NCBI GenBank assembly: GCA_963930775.1
Contig: OZ005690.1
Coordinates: 12,364,411 to 12,428,410 of the forward strand
Origin: Cliona cf. orientalis
Lineage: Eukaryota; Porifera; Demospongiae; Clionaida; Clionaidae
Length of the DNA: 64,000 bases
Reading direction: 5' to 3'
In this document: positions 23,301 through 38,300 of the stretch, one piece after another
How positions within the stretch are numbered: position 1 is the first letter of the stretch
Layout: every line of letters starts with the position of its first letter
Made by a program: the position numbers and the translations under genes
Notes under the pieces: model-generated
What the model saw: only the letters and a program-made list of their open reading frames with translations
What the model was told of the DNA's origin: nothing
Database searches by the model: none

Positions 23301-26300
23301 AAATATTCGTGATTTACGATAGTGAAAAATTTAAGGGTCCTATTTTGCAGTCACCATTTTTGCGGATAATCAACCAGCCACAGAATTCTTAAGCCCTCAA
23401 AATAAGCACAATTATTGCATAGGACTCTGATTTTGGCACTTACATTTTAGCTACACAATATAGCTTACATAGTAATACTATTATACTCGTTCACTTGCCA
23501 ACTAGCCATACATACATTACCCATATTATAATAACAGCTTTAATTTCTTTAGTTTTTGACGTCTGCTGTGTGTACGAAAGTGAGTCCAACTATGATTGGT
23601 AGTAAGCTTCTCCATCGCTCATAGCTTCTCTGGCAAAAGCTTGTTTCTTCCATGAGCAGTATAATCAATGCCTACCAATTAAGTGTTTGCATAAACGTGA
23701 AAATAATGGTTGCACATGCAGGCTAGGCTCCTGTGCACAGTGGAACAGTGTGAAGACGGAAACAGTAATCTCAAAACAATCATACAATGAAATGGAATAT
23801 ACTGTACCCTCGCGAAAGAAGGCCCATGGGCGGTGCACCTTGCATTGGGCCGATATTCGAGGTATCAGTAGCGCGTTTATACTCGAAAGAGCGCCCAGGT
23901 AAGTTACCCACGCTAGCTTCATAATTTGAATAGTACCAGCGGCTACTATTGATTTCAGCCTTATTCAAGTACGGTTACCAATCCAGAGCAAGGGCGGCCG
24001 CGATACTTCACCGTGTGTAGTTGAGTGCAACTGCATTCAGTGGGCGTGGCTACGATCGCTAGCCGTGTACGATCATTTATTTGTGCTGAAACGTGGCATA
24101 AAGTTAGCTAGGCTTAGTTTCACGACTGTTTAGCACGTTACTTATCGATTTTACATAGATTATTCGAAGTATAGTCCAGCCATTTTATGCATTTGAGCTA
24201 CGCTTTCAAGGGCAGCTACGCATGGGCGCATATTCGAGTAAACACTAGACCTTAGCAGGAAATTGAGCCCAAAGTGGGAGGTGGGCCGATATTCCGTAGT
24301 GGGCCCTCTTTCGCGAGGGTACGGTAAACTTTTTTTCCCCACTACTATCTTATAATGCTTATGCATGCACTCTTCATAAATTCAGCCAATTCACTAAAAA
24401 AAGGTGACTCTGAATAGCACACTATATCTTGGACAATATGCCCGTCCTGGGCAGAGGGTGACATTTACCTGTGAGACGAGAGATACATCAGTCCTGGAGT
24501 GGTACAGCGACGAGTACATCGGTCGAGGTGGAGATCGCATTCAGATACTTAGAAATGGTGATGGAAGTAACCAAACAAGATTTGGAGGGGAAACTGTAGC
24601 CACTACAGTCAGTGTCAACACTTATAGTGGAGTCACTGTGATAGTTTCTCAGTTGCACATAATGACTTTAGAACAGATCCCAACCTCTTTAGTGACATGT
24701 GCTATAAACGGCCAAGGACCACGGAAAGTTATATCCTTTGCTACAACTGGTATGAAAATCATTATTCCGTATAGGAAAATCTTTTATTGTGATTACTCAC
24801 AAATACTTGCCCGGGTGAAAAGGACTGTGCAAATACGTAGTTAGCACAAGCATTGGTGGGTACAACGTGGATATCCACAGATATATACGTGAAATATTGA
24901 CTGTTGTATGTCTGTATGGTCACACCCAAATGCGTGGGTGCAAGTGGTTAAATGATGGCTTTTCAATTTGAAGCAAGCCTATATAGCGGGCGATACTCAG
25001 GATCGTTGAAGCTTAGTAGCCGAAGGTCCAAACTTGCACAGAATTGAAGCACTCCTTTCTTAACTTTTTTCAATTGCACCTGGTCCAATAAACGCAATAT
25101 GTGCAAAATTTGGCATGTAAACCACGTATAAACTGCATGCGTACACGTTCCTTTTCACCTGGGTGTAAATACTGTATAATGGGAAACTTTGGCGAGGTTT
25201 TTAATCTGGCGATTTGGTGAATTCGAATTAAAAATTAGCCAATTGAACTTGATGCGCTAATCATTCGGGATGCCAAATTTAAATTTCACCAATACCAATG
25301 GTATACGGTATTGTTGTATATTTCGGACCGGGTTTATGGCTCACCTGAACCAAAGCTAGCTCGTTCACTCGTGGACTAGAAACAATGCTTTTACACTTTT
25401 ATAAACTTTCTTTGCTGGGACACTGTGCTGATGTCGCTCTTCAACTTTGAACGTGTTTTGTGATTGTCACTTGATTATGAGCGGTTTTCCTATTGTCAAT
25501 CAATCAACTTTGGATTGCTTATTAATTCAAATAACCACAATTAGCAGGTCAACTAAAATGGTACTCCTTTTGGCTTTGAAATTCTTGGACTCCTCTGGCA
25601 TCCTACATGTACATGCACATGTAGCTACAGTTTGCATACCATTTGTCACCTGCTCCGCCTGCCATTCCAATCTCATTTTTCAGTTGAACGGAATAGGCAC
25701 GTGTTTCCATTCAAACGGAATGGGACGAAAATGTCACCGTTTTTATGCCTGCTACTGTATACATGTATGTATATGCACCGTGCACTTGAGCATCGTTGGA
25801 TGTAAAATTGTCAGTACCATATAGCCGGAAATATTGGCGGGAATTAAATTTGGCGGTTGAGCCCAAAATTGCTATTGCAAGAATATTAGCAGATTTAAAT
25901 TTGGCGGTTTGGTACAGGATCGTCATACGTACATACCCGGTATGCAAGCAGGAAATTTTAATTTGGCAGTTGTAATATAGACCGCCAAACCACCAAATTT
26001 TCCGGCTATACAGTATTTAACTTACAACTGCACATACACATGTACATGTACATGTACATGTACAAAACTGAGTTATACGTGTACATGTATCTTGCACTAA
26101 TTACATTTTTGCATGGTCATTTTATAGTACATTGGCAGGGGGATGTATGGTAGGATTCTACAGCACATGTACACGTGTATACACACAATGTACCCTAATA
26201 CAGCTATGTCACTACAACGTGTAACACTGAATCATGCACTATATCTTGGAGAGTATGCCCGTCCTGGGCAGAGGGTGACATTTACCTGTGAGGCGAGAGA

Positions 26301-29300
26301 TACATCAATCCTGGAGTGGTACAGTGACGAGCACATCGGTCGAGGTGGAGATATCATTGAGATACTTAGAAATGGTGATGGAAGTAACCAAACAAGATTT
26401 GGAGGGGAAACTGTAGCCACTACAGTCAGTGTCAACACTTACAGTGGAGTCACTGTGATTGTTTCTCAGTTGCACATAATGACAACAGAACAGATCCCAA
26501 CCTCTTCAGTGACGTGTGCTATAAATAACAATGGACCACGGGAAACTATCCCCTTCACTACAACTGGTATGAAAGTCTCATTCCTTGTATATACTGTAGT
26601 TTAATTTGGAATATCTACATGTACATGTATTGAATTAAAGCAAAGTGCAAGGTTTCAAGGGTTTGCAACAATGAATTTGAAATTATGTTGGCATTGCCAT
26701 GTTGATGACAAGCGTACGTACATCATTGAACAGTGAGAAAATGAGAACGAAACGGAAGCTAAACATTACGGACAAAAGGTGACAAGCGTTCTTTTGGCAG
26801 CTACACGTAGGTGAGAAATGTAGTAGCTAGTACAGTGCATGAAAGCTAGTGGCCGCCACAGGTTATTTCCAGCCACAAATCCCATTCATACTCTGAGGTG
26901 GCTCACAGTTGACTCTAGTACTACCACAAGTCCAGCCCAGTCTCTTAGTGCTGGTGCTTCATGTAAGTGACGTGGTGGCTTGCTACTAGGTAAATTTGTC
27001 TCAGAATATATCCCCACAGCTTGCAGTGTAGTTTAGCGAAATCAAACATGGAGTCAGAGCCTGGACACTTCCGGTTCACGCAAACTGGAGTACTGTGATA
27101 TTTCTGCGCATGTAAGCAAGGGCATGCGCAGTCGAGACAGTGTCATTACACGGTGACTGACCTGAGCACGAGGTTGAGCTGGTCGTTCTGTTTGTCCCTC
27201 CATTTTCCCCCAAATACCCTCTTTAATAGTAATTATCAGGATTCTCCATCAGCTAGATGTGACATGTCGGGCTGCATGGCACTCAGTCCCCCAAATGGGG
27301 GACCCTCATTTACACTTTCCATCAAAACATGAAGGGGAAAACCTGGGATCACATGTTTTACTCACATCAGGAACCCATGCACATGACACAGTGTTTAGGC
27401 ACCCAACTTCGTTGTATGGCAGTGCGGCTCAAACACGTGACCTGGCCATCGCCAGCCTGGCTCCCGCCAAAAGGTAGTTTAGGAAACTAGAGGTCTACAG
27501 GCACCTGCACAATGCTTATATGTATGGTGACCATAGTTAATAATGCCTTAGTGCCATACTCAGTATCTATAGCACCTGTTTCTACACGTGAAGGTTAGTC
27601 TGATCAAATTTTTAATAATGTCTGATCATTTCAAATAACATATCAGGACATTTTGTCCTTGTATCTGAAAAAGTTACTATGAACACTGCATTGAGTGTAC
27701 ATGTACGTTTTGAGTTAACACATGGCCAACATACATGTAGTTGCTATCAAATCCGAAACCCAGACATACATGTAGTTGCAACGCAGATATTCAGAAGACG
27801 TGGCTTTCTGGCTGTAGAATTGTAAGTTAAGTACAGTGCATCTGAGCTAATTATATTCACGCATACCTTAATAAAATCACAGCTGTGACATCAAATCCAA
27901 AAAATTATTTTTACTATTACTGGCTAATTAAAAATACATGACATTAATTTTTAATAATTGTAACTGCTTATTAATGTTTACATGCACAACTATAGCCATG
28001 TCACTACAAGAGGTGTCACTGAATTATACTGGAGAATATGCCCGTCCTGGGCAGAGGGTGACATTTACCTGTGAGGCGAGAGATACATCAGTCCTGGAGT
28101 GGTACAGTGACGAGCACATCGGTCGAGGTGGAGATCGCATTCAGATACTTAGAAATGGTGATGGAAATGACCAAACAAGACGTGGAGGGGAAACAGTAGC
28201 CACTACAGTCAGTGTCAACACTTACAGTGGAGTCACTGTGATTGTTTCTCAGTTGCACATAATGACATCAGAACAGATCCCAACCCCTTCAGTGACATGT
28301 GCTATTAGTGACAGTGGACCACGGGAAACCATCTCCTTCACTACAACTGGTATAAGAAGCTGTATGATGTCAGAGTGTATAACTTAGACATTTGTACCAT
28401 GACTATAACATTTTGACCAATCATATTGCAGCATAGGAGGTTTCTTATTTTATAAGATACTCTTCTCTGAGGCTACATAATTTTACATGATCATGCCTGT
28501 CAGGCTAGTTACAGTGTGTACTGGCTGGCCTGAAACCATGGTTTTTGTTCAATCCTTTATTTTTGCTAACCCTAGGCTGTGATTGACTATTTTTTATATA
28601 CATGTATTGAAATTATTATAAGGTATCCATGTCAATACAGATTCAATACCTGAAATTGCCAGTACATCTGAACCAATGCCTGACAATCAATTCCATACTA
28701 CAACTGGCAATAGTAAGTTGATCGTTGCCAACATGTATAATATATTCAATGTAAGTATCATACTGATTGATAGTAAAAATTTTAATGCTCCTATTCCTAT
28801 AATATTATGTATATCATCCCTGTTCGTAGGTCCTGAATATACACGTGATAGCTAGTTTATGGATGTTGTGAATTTTGTATTGTATTCAGGTAATATTGCT
28901 GTGAATGTTGCGATTGCTGTAGCAGTTTTGTGTGGTGGTATTGTTATCCTCAGTTTGGTGGTCATCATCGCTGTGTATGTGGGTAAGTCACTTGCTTATC
29001 ATAACAGCTTAAATTAATGTCCCTAATAATTAATGTATAAGTACATAATATGTGTGCATGTACAGTCATGCATTATATACACCCCAATAATTAATGCCAT
29101 ATACATGTAGCTGCATGACCCTTCTTTACCATTATAGGCACATTATCTTGAATCTAATCTTAGTCGTCAATTTGCCCTTTGGTTGCTATACCTTAGGGCT
29201 ACGATTATTTGCGGGTACAAATTTTAGCGGATTTCGGAAATAGTGCGTTTAGCGGATACTCATTTTAGCGATTTTTTCAAAATTAGCATTCTATTTATTC

Positions 29301-32300
29301 GAAAACGTTAAATATTTGCGGGTACAATATTTAGCGAAAAAAGGGCAAATCGCTAATTTCGCTAAATTTAGTACCCACAAACAAAAGCATCCTTAAGGGT
29401 TCAGCTTTTGAATCTCTGTAATGTAACCAAGTGTATGTAGTATCAGTGTGAGTTACATGCCATTATATATACATATACATGCACATGGTTTACTCCCAAA
29501 TATCTGTTACATAATGCATACACCTAATTTAGGGAATAAAGTTAGACGTCGGTCAAAAGTGGATTTGGACATAAAAACTATAGGAAATAAAGTAGGTTCC
29601 ATCAAGGATTTTCTGTTTATTATTTATTAAATCGACCACAGTGGTATTTTGGTCAACATTAATATACATGTATACACTGTATTATGGAGCATCTCTGAGC
29701 ATTAAAGATTTTAAATATCAGTCCAGTAGTCCAGTCCACTAATTGTATACAGCCGGTCAGAACTACCCCAAAAAGGGACTGTTCCTACAGTAGTATTCAT
29801 AGGCTTGTGGCCACACAGTTTTCACAAAATCATGTTCTTATACTGTGCTCTGCAATTCAATTTTCCAGTGGAAAGGGTAAATAGGCAGTGGCTCTCAATT
29901 GCTTAATTCAGTTACCATAAATTCTAGTTATTAAGCACATGCTCTCTTCTCGCCATTAGCTATTGTTTATTAAGTGCATGCGCTTAAAAGGCGTGGCATT
30001 CTATCTTGACCTCGACAGCAGGCTGGAAAGCATGGGGAATCCAGATATCTTTGGAGATATGATGGCCACGAATAACGCTGTCATACAAGAAGATCGAGTC
30101 TTCAGACAAATCGCCAGCACTCGTCATCTTGAGCGGCAGCTGTAAACGCTAAAGTGCTCAATCGATTGATCGAGCCAGCTAGTGCTGGTGCAAGCAGGCC
30201 TTGCATCCATCATGTGCCCAAATGTTTGTGGGTGTGGTTACGTGCCATATAAGCACATATCCTTTATTAAGCACATACTATCGTTCCGTTTACCACTATA
30301 AGCACATGCACTTATTATCCAGAGTATACGGTATACTACAAGTCACAATAGTAACAGAGACAGGTGCCATTCCCTAACTTTTCTAGACAACTGACCTGCA
30401 ACGTACAGTGCAGCTATGCATTAATTTTGTCTGGTATCTACTACGTGCTGTGACACCACCATCATGCACACTACATAATTACGTGCAATACTACTAACAT
30501 ACAGGAGTTACATGTATGTACTCAGGTTCAGTTTAAACTGGTTAGGTACGTAAATGAGGCTATATAGGTTAGTAAATAGCTACCATTGGTAGTATGGCAA
30601 CTTAGTAGACAGCCATACAGCTGCCTGTATTGTACAGTCTTAGTGAGCCATCTAAACCGCCTTCTTAGCCGCTCCTCGCACTGACTGGGAAGGATGACAA
30701 GCTCTGTCCTCCTTTGCAGCCTTTACTTTTCCCTGATTTACACGTGGCCGTGGTTCAACAACGTTCATGTCAACTGTCATGATGGTGATCTGCAATTCAC
30801 TCAATTAGAGCAGCATACAAACGGCCCGTGGCCTAGGAATGAAAATGCACAATAGAATCTTTTGCACTTATGTTCATAGAGACATGCATGCTGGGCATAT
30901 ATATATTATTTCACATGACAGACATACCATAATATATATATACAGCGTGCATTGATGAACCGTTTATGTGGTACTCGCTCAGGCTCGCCCCAATTATAGT
31001 ACTAGTGTGAGACGGTTCAATGATTTATTGACCAAGGGTGAAGCCCGAAGTAAATAATCCATTGAACTGTCGAGATTAATTGAGTACTATAACCGATTTG
31101 TAGTACTGAACAAAAGAAAAATACAAGGTCCCTCAGCAGCTACTACCTGTAAGTCAATAACAAGTCAGTTATTAATACACCTTGCAGGAGTTATTCATCC
31201 TGCAGATTTAGTTATATGTCGTGCAGAAAGGCAGTTGTGTGGTAATTTTAAGCGATTTTAGCTGTTATCAGTATCCTTTGATTTGTATGGCTTCAGTACT
31301 ACAATTCCTAATACACTCTTGTTAATTATCTCTCCCTTGTCTCTCATTACCCCGCGCACATGCGCGAGGGGTAAAGTAATCGGTCGTGTCGTTGTCGTCG
31401 TGAGCACAAAAATCGCCATATCTCGAGATGTAGACGTCTAAGCGACTCGTAAGCACAACGAATCAATCGAATTCGGCAAAAAACTGGCTTCAGTGTGCGT
31501 CAAATCGATGGATACGGTCCATGGGCATCACAAATAGTGCCTTTTTGTTAGCTAACGTAGCCACGCCTATCGACAGTGCCTACCAATGCATAATGCATAC
31601 CCATTGTGTTACCTGCTCATGCGCACAACTAAGTAGCCAAAAATAATATTATGACTGATAATTTAAAAGATCGTCGAAATTAATAATGTTTTTGAAATCT
31701 ATACTCCATCTGAATCTGCTGATGGAGCTGAAATCTGCAGCTCTATGGAACCAAAACATAATGTAAGACGGCTATACTATTACAACAGACATACCTCCTA
31801 GTAGTCTAGATCTAGTGCAGAGAAAGTACTTTTGTCACCGGCACCTCCGGTAGCTATGACATTACATGTACAATTAAGATGGATCAGAAATTACCTCCTC
31901 CAAAGAATCCAGTATGTTGCCGTTGATGGATGTGAGTCTCAATCATTGCCAGCCGTATCTGGTGTTCCGCCAAGCTCTGTTTTGGGGCCACTCTCTTACA
32001 TCAATGATGTCACCTCAGTGATTTCCAGTGGAAGTGAAATAAACATGTTTGCAGACGATATTGTGCTGTATCGCATCATTACGTCTCCATCAGATTTTGT
32101 CCAATTACAACAGGATATTGACTCTCTATCGAAGTGTGTAACAGATAAAAGGCTACAATTCAATGCAACAAAATGTAGACAGATGTTTATCTCAAGGAAA
32201 CGAACTCACTCCCTAACACCACCTAGTCTATATGTAGGTGGAACTGCCTTGCTTCAAGTATCTGAATACAAATACCTTGGTGTAAAATTACCTCAGACCT

Positions 32301-35300
32301 ATCATGGCGGCCCCATATCACAAATATGCAAGGAAATTGATTGGATTGCTTTATAGGCGTTTCTATCAGAGCTCAAACTCAACCACACTGCTGAAGTTGT
32401 ACTTAAGTTTTGTCAGACCTCGTCTGGAGTATTCCTCTGCTGCTTGGAGCCCTTACTTAAAAGGAGAAATTGAAATAATCGAGAAGGTTCAGAAGTATGC
32501 TCTTAAAGTTTGCATGAAGTCTTGGGATTCTAGCTATGAGTATCTATTAAAGATGACCTCCCTCCCCTCAATGCAATGTAGACGCCTTCAAGTTTCTCTC
32601 TGCCATCTTTATAAAATTATATATGGACTTACTGATTTTCCAGATGCTCCCACAACTCGTCAGAAATTTCATTACAATAGCAGGTCCTCGACAGCTGGAG
32701 CCATAATGGTACCACATTTTAGAACATCCTCTCATCAACATTCATTTTCCCCCTCACAATTTGTGAATGGAATAAATTCCCAAAAGAAATTACCGAATGT
32801 AGAACACTTGGCTCTTTTAAGTCTTCTTTATTAAAATACTATAATTCTGTGTAAGTACATATTATAGTGTTAGGATGCATTTAAGTTAGCTTGTGTCCAT
32901 GCATAACAAATACAAAAAACTTATTATATACAAAAAGCAGCATTTCCACTAATTTTCTGAAGTTCATAAAATTATAACCATGCACACAAAGCAATTCTAT
33001 AGATTGCGCAATGTGCGCACGGGGTATGTGCTCTAGAGAGCTCTAGTTGGTATATGTACCATCTTCTCTTCCCTTACAGGAACCATCAGCACTACCAGAG
33101 AAGAAGCTGGATGAGGAATCAGATGGCATTAAATCCCAGAAAATAGATGTAGATAAGAAGGAACGACTACAGGTAATTTTTCAATATATACATGTAAACT
33201 GTGTGAGCGAGCAATGCCTGTGAGAAATTGAACCTGAGGGTTAATTGCCTTCAAAATCAGGCCCAAATTTCGGCTCACTGCTTACCGGATCTCCTCCCCA
33301 AGGAGAAACTGGCAGGTGTGGTCTACCAGATCCCCTGCCAATGTGTTAACTAAGGTCATAGAAACTGGATAACTTTAATCTGGATTCTAATCTGGATTAA
33401 GGGCCTAGTGTAAAATGGGGCTCAAGATGTACATGTCTAAGCGACTCGTAAGCACAAGGAATCAATCGAATTCGGCATTGTGCGTCAAATTGATGGACAT
33501 GGTCCATGGGCGTCACAAATAGTGCCTTTTTGTTAGCTAACGTAGCCACGCCTATCGACAGTGCCTACCAATGCATAATGCATGCACATTGTGTTGTCTG
33601 CTCAAGCGCACAACTTAAGTAGCCAAGAATATGACTGGTAAAGATCGTCGAAATTAATAATGTTCTTGAAATCTATACTCCATCCGAATCCGCTGATGGA
33701 GCTGAAATCTGCAGCCCTATGGAACCAAAACATAATATTAGACGGCTATACTATTACAACAGACATATCTCCTAGTAGTCTAGATCTAGTGCACTCGCGA
33801 AAGTGCTCTTGTCACCGGGACCTCCGGTAGCTATGACATTACATGTACAATTAAGCAGCATTTCCACTAATTTTCTGAAGTTCATAAAATTATAACCATG
33901 CACACAAAGCAATTCTATAGATTGCGCAATGTGCGCACGGGGTATGTGCTCTAGAGAGCTCTAGTTGGTATATGTACCATCTTCTCTTCCCTTACAGGAA
34001 CCATCAGCACTACCAGAGAAGAAGCTGGATGAGGAATCAGATGGCATTAAATCCCAGAAAATAGATGTAGATAAGAAGGAACGACTACAGGTAATTTTTC
34101 AATATATACATGTAAACTGTGTGAGCGAGCAATGCCTATGAGAAATTGAACCTGAGGGTTAATTGTCTTCAAAATCAGGCCCAAATTTCGGCTCACTGCT
34201 TACCGGATCTCCTCCCCAAGGAGAAACTGGGAGGTGTGGTCTACCAGATCCCCTGCCAATGTGTTAACTAAGGTCATAGAAACTGGATAACTTTAATCCG
34301 GATTCTAATCTGGATTAAGGGCCTAGTGTAAAACAGGGCTCAAGGTGCTGGATGGAGCCTCCTATCCAGCTTAAGATAAAGGAAGCCTTAAACATTGAGA
34401 GGACCCCGCAAACAACATGCAAGTTCCTGGCTGCTAGATCATGACTATGAAGAGCTGTAAATATAGAGGGGTAGGGGCAACCTGAACCACACAGCACTGA
34501 TCACACTCTAATCTGGTGCTTCTATAGGCCTCTAGTTTGTATATGAAGTACCACATATGCATAATAATGTACATTGATCACAGTTCTAGCAATGATAGGT
34601 ACTGTAACGTACAGTACTATCGTAATTAACTCACAATAAAATTCTCTTGGGCTAACTTACTAAAGATCTAATGCAAAGTTCAAATGGCTAGTTTGAATCG
34701 ATTAATCCCTCGTTGTGTGCATGAATATAGTGTATTGAATCTTAATGTGCAGTATACAATGGTACGGTGGCCCAGAAGGTCACTCGAGATTGAACATTGG
34801 CCTTTCGATTGTGCTAAGAGATTGCACATTGGCGATTCGAACCTCGAATCTCCAATCTCCAATCTCTTAGGACACCGTGCTAAGAGATTGCACATTGGCG
34901 ATTCGAACCTCGAATCTCCAATCTCCAATCTCTTAGGATACCGTGCTAAGAGACTGCATATTGGCGATTCGAACCTCAAATCTCCAAAGTGACACCTTTT
35001 TAAAGAGAATACACATTGATAGCCTCGTCCCCAGGCCCCCAAGAGAGCCTGGGGACTACGTAGATGAGGCTAGCACATTGCGAACCTCGAATCTCCAATC
35101 TCTTAGGACACCGTGCTAAGAGATTGCACATTGGCGATTCGAATCTCGAATCTCCAATCTCTTAGGACACGGTGCTAAGAGATTGCACATTGGCGATTCG
35201 AATCTCGAATCTCCAATCTCTTAGGACACGGTGCTAAGAGATTGCACATTGGCGATTCGAACCTCGAATCTCCAATCTCTTAGGACACGGTGCTAAGAGA

Positions 35301-38300
35301 TTGCACATTGGCGATTCGAACCTCGAATCTCCAATCTCTTAGACTTAGGACACCGTGCTAAGAGATTGCACATTGGTGATTCGAGCTAGGTAGGCGCGGC
35401 TGGAGATTTCCCTCATCACACGGTCTTTAATCGCGCATGCGCGCATGTGCATGATTCTCTGGTTGTACAGTACCACAGCTGTGACACGATCCCATCCAGA
35501 GCAGGAGAAGGAGTTTAATATACACGAGACTAGCACGTAGCCTGAGGCTGTGCTATTCCACCATAAGTTAGCAGCCATAATTCTGGCATAAGGAAACGGT
35601 CCACGCACATTCGATAATGGCCACACCCCTTGCCACAAGTGGCGCCATGGCGGATGGCATGCGCCAGCCTGCGTATAATAGTAAGCTAATTGCCAATGTG
35701 CAATCTCTTAGCACGGTGTCCTAAGAGATTGGAGGTTCGAGGTTCGAATCGCCAACGTGCAATCTCTTAGCACAGTGTCCTAAGATATTGGAGATTCGAG
35801 ATTCGCAATATGCTAGCCTCATCTACGTAGTCCCCAAGGCTCTCTCGGAGGCCTGGGAACGAGGCTTGCAATGTGTATTCTCTTAGAAAAGGTGTCCTAA
35901 GAGATTGGAGATTCGAGGTTCTAATCGCCAATGTGCAATCTCTTAGCATGGTGTCCTATTAAGAGATTGGAGATTCGAGGTTCGAATCGCCAATGTGCAA
36001 TCTCTTAGCATAATATCCTAAGAGATTGGAGATTGGAGATTCGAGGTTCGAATCGCCAATATGCAATCTCTTAGCACAATCGAAAGGCCAATGTTCAATC
36101 TCGAGTGACCTTCTGGGCCACCGTACAATGGAGTCCCGCTTAATAGACACCCTCAATGGCAGACACCTGCGATATAATGGACAATTCTTAATGTCCGGAT
36201 TGCTTTTCCATAGACCTCAATATAATATTCAAACCCCGTCAACAGCGGACACCCCACTATTCCATATAATGCATTATGGACACTTATTTTGGTCCTATTT
36301 GAGCCTGCACAATAGTGGACAACCTCGCATAACAGACAGTTAGGCCACACTCACCTGCCTTCTCAAAGGAATGGATTGGATAATATCACATTTCCCGATG
36401 CATTAACAGTGACAAGTGTAGTAATCTGACATTTGCTGTCGGAGCTCACACTGTAAACATGTATGCATGTGACTTCTGCAATACTTCTGGAGTTCTTTGA
36501 GAGATCTCTGTATGACACTTTAGGAACGCATACCACCAGTCTTTCCCAGGCATATTCTGTCTGAATGGGTTGGCACAACCATCTTTATCTAACATCGCCT
36601 TTACAGTTAGACATAACTGTTCACGAGTTCGGCCATAACCTATTGCAGTCATCTCAATCGCCCAATGGACAAGCATATTCTCTTCTGCAGAGGTAAGTAT
36701 TATAGGTGGCCCCCTCCTTAGTGCTTGAAACTTTGCCACAAACATGATCACTTAAAAGGTACTATGTGGTACTCCATATCTTGCTTCCACTTGACGAAAA
36801 CTTAATTCCTACAATCGCGACCAGCTACTACTATGAACGATGAAAAAGACAGTATTGATGAGAGATCCGTCAACTGACATCTCCTAAGCAAGAATTTGAG
36901 ACATACTTAGGCTTTACTAGTGTAGTTACTGGTCGGTGAAACCAACCGATTTAAATGGGTCTTCCAAGCTCTATAAGGATAGTATTAGTCCTACATTGGA
37001 TATTTCGTCAGCACCTACCACCACTTCTCTCTCCTTAACAGCCACTCCCACAGAGGACAAGGCCCACCACACACACTCTCCAGCCATTGCAGGCCATGGA
37101 GGCTCTAATGGAATCAGAATTTCAAACTGTAAAGAAGTATGAGAGAAGATTTGAAGAAGGGTATAATGTGGAAGACAAGGATGAACTGTATAAAGTATGG
37201 CTCCAATTCAAAAACTTATCTCTAATGTTGGAAGTGAAGTCGCATACATGTTGACCTGTGACAATTCAGCTTCTGACGGTAGATTAAGTGAGACCAGCAC
37301 AGATTCTCTACATCTCTAAGGAGAAGGGATAAAGAGCTTCATACTTCCAAAAAAAAAACGGTCAACTTACTGAATTTGCTGAGTACACAGGCGCAGCCTC
37401 AAACTAGTCTGGGTGCCAGCCCCTACCCTAACTAGCCTCAAACCAGTCTACTAGCTTGTTAGTGAAACACGTGGAATAAACCGTATAGAAAATTAATTGT
37501 CCGTAAACCGACTCCGTCCGGAATTACCCCTCATTACTCTACTTGATTAAATATTGGGGATCCGGGATCCTCATCCAGCTTCTGTTACTAAAAATATGCT
37601 TATACATGTATTATAGTGACACAGTTCCTTTACTTTAGGGGTGCATTGCTTTGGTATGTGTGGTTTCCAATTTGGGCTATATTATACTTAATTGCATGCA
37701 GCTGTAGCTGCTGATAACGTTATTATTGCACTTTTTAGAATTTCCAAAAGACAGATTCCGGAGACAGTGGAATTGTAAGTTTCGTCATAACTTCCATACT
37801 CTGCATGGCCTCAAGGAGGGGAAGGGTCTGGTATACATCAAGTTGTTCTGGGCTTGGGTGATGGTATTTCTTGAATTCTGCCACACCTATTGGATTCACT
37901 CATGTGGTGGTCATGTGGTAAATTCCAGCCATACCCATTCAATTCCGTTTGAAAAGAAAACAGTTGATATGAAGTTTAAATGCATGAAGTTTGAACAAGG
38001 ACTCCACAAAATACCATACAGAATAATATTATGTTGAACAAGTCCCATTTTCATTTATTAAAACAAACAAGGTTTCAAAACTACTGTGGATGTTGCATTC
38101 TGTATTCATGATATAGGGATATGACATGGAGAGCCAAGCCACTGAGAAACGTGAACAAGTTGGAGACAGTGGAGTTGATGTAAGTTTCATCATAATTATT
38201 CTGTTCCTGTTCTCAGACCTGGTAAGGAGGGGAATTATCTGGTGCACATCAAATAATTATTTCTGGGGCTTGATAATGAGCTGTTTCTGAATTTTGCCAT

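Larger units (their letters stand above)
31425..34345. repeat. Exon-containing tandem duplication
   Basis: Sequence from gtctaagcgactcgtaag to gggctcaag occurs twice: about 31425-33425 (interrupted by a LINE) and about 33426-34345. Each copy ends with the same 93-bp tail exon of receptor A (33080-33172 and 33998-34090, identical to the eye) with intact splice sites. Confidence 0.8.

Noticed and set aside
26232-26438. Minus-strand ORF across Ig exon 3
   Set aside because: Antisense shadow of the plus-strand Ig exon; similar shadows occur over the other exons.
27259-27477. 72-codon plus-strand ORF in receptor A's intron
   Set aside because: No domain, no splice signals of the right phase, and not repeated near the other Ig exons.
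34800-36085. CRISPR-like array of ~30-bp repeats
   Set aside because: Repeats abut as a satellite without unique spacers and are mirrored as a palindrome, in a eukaryotic intron.
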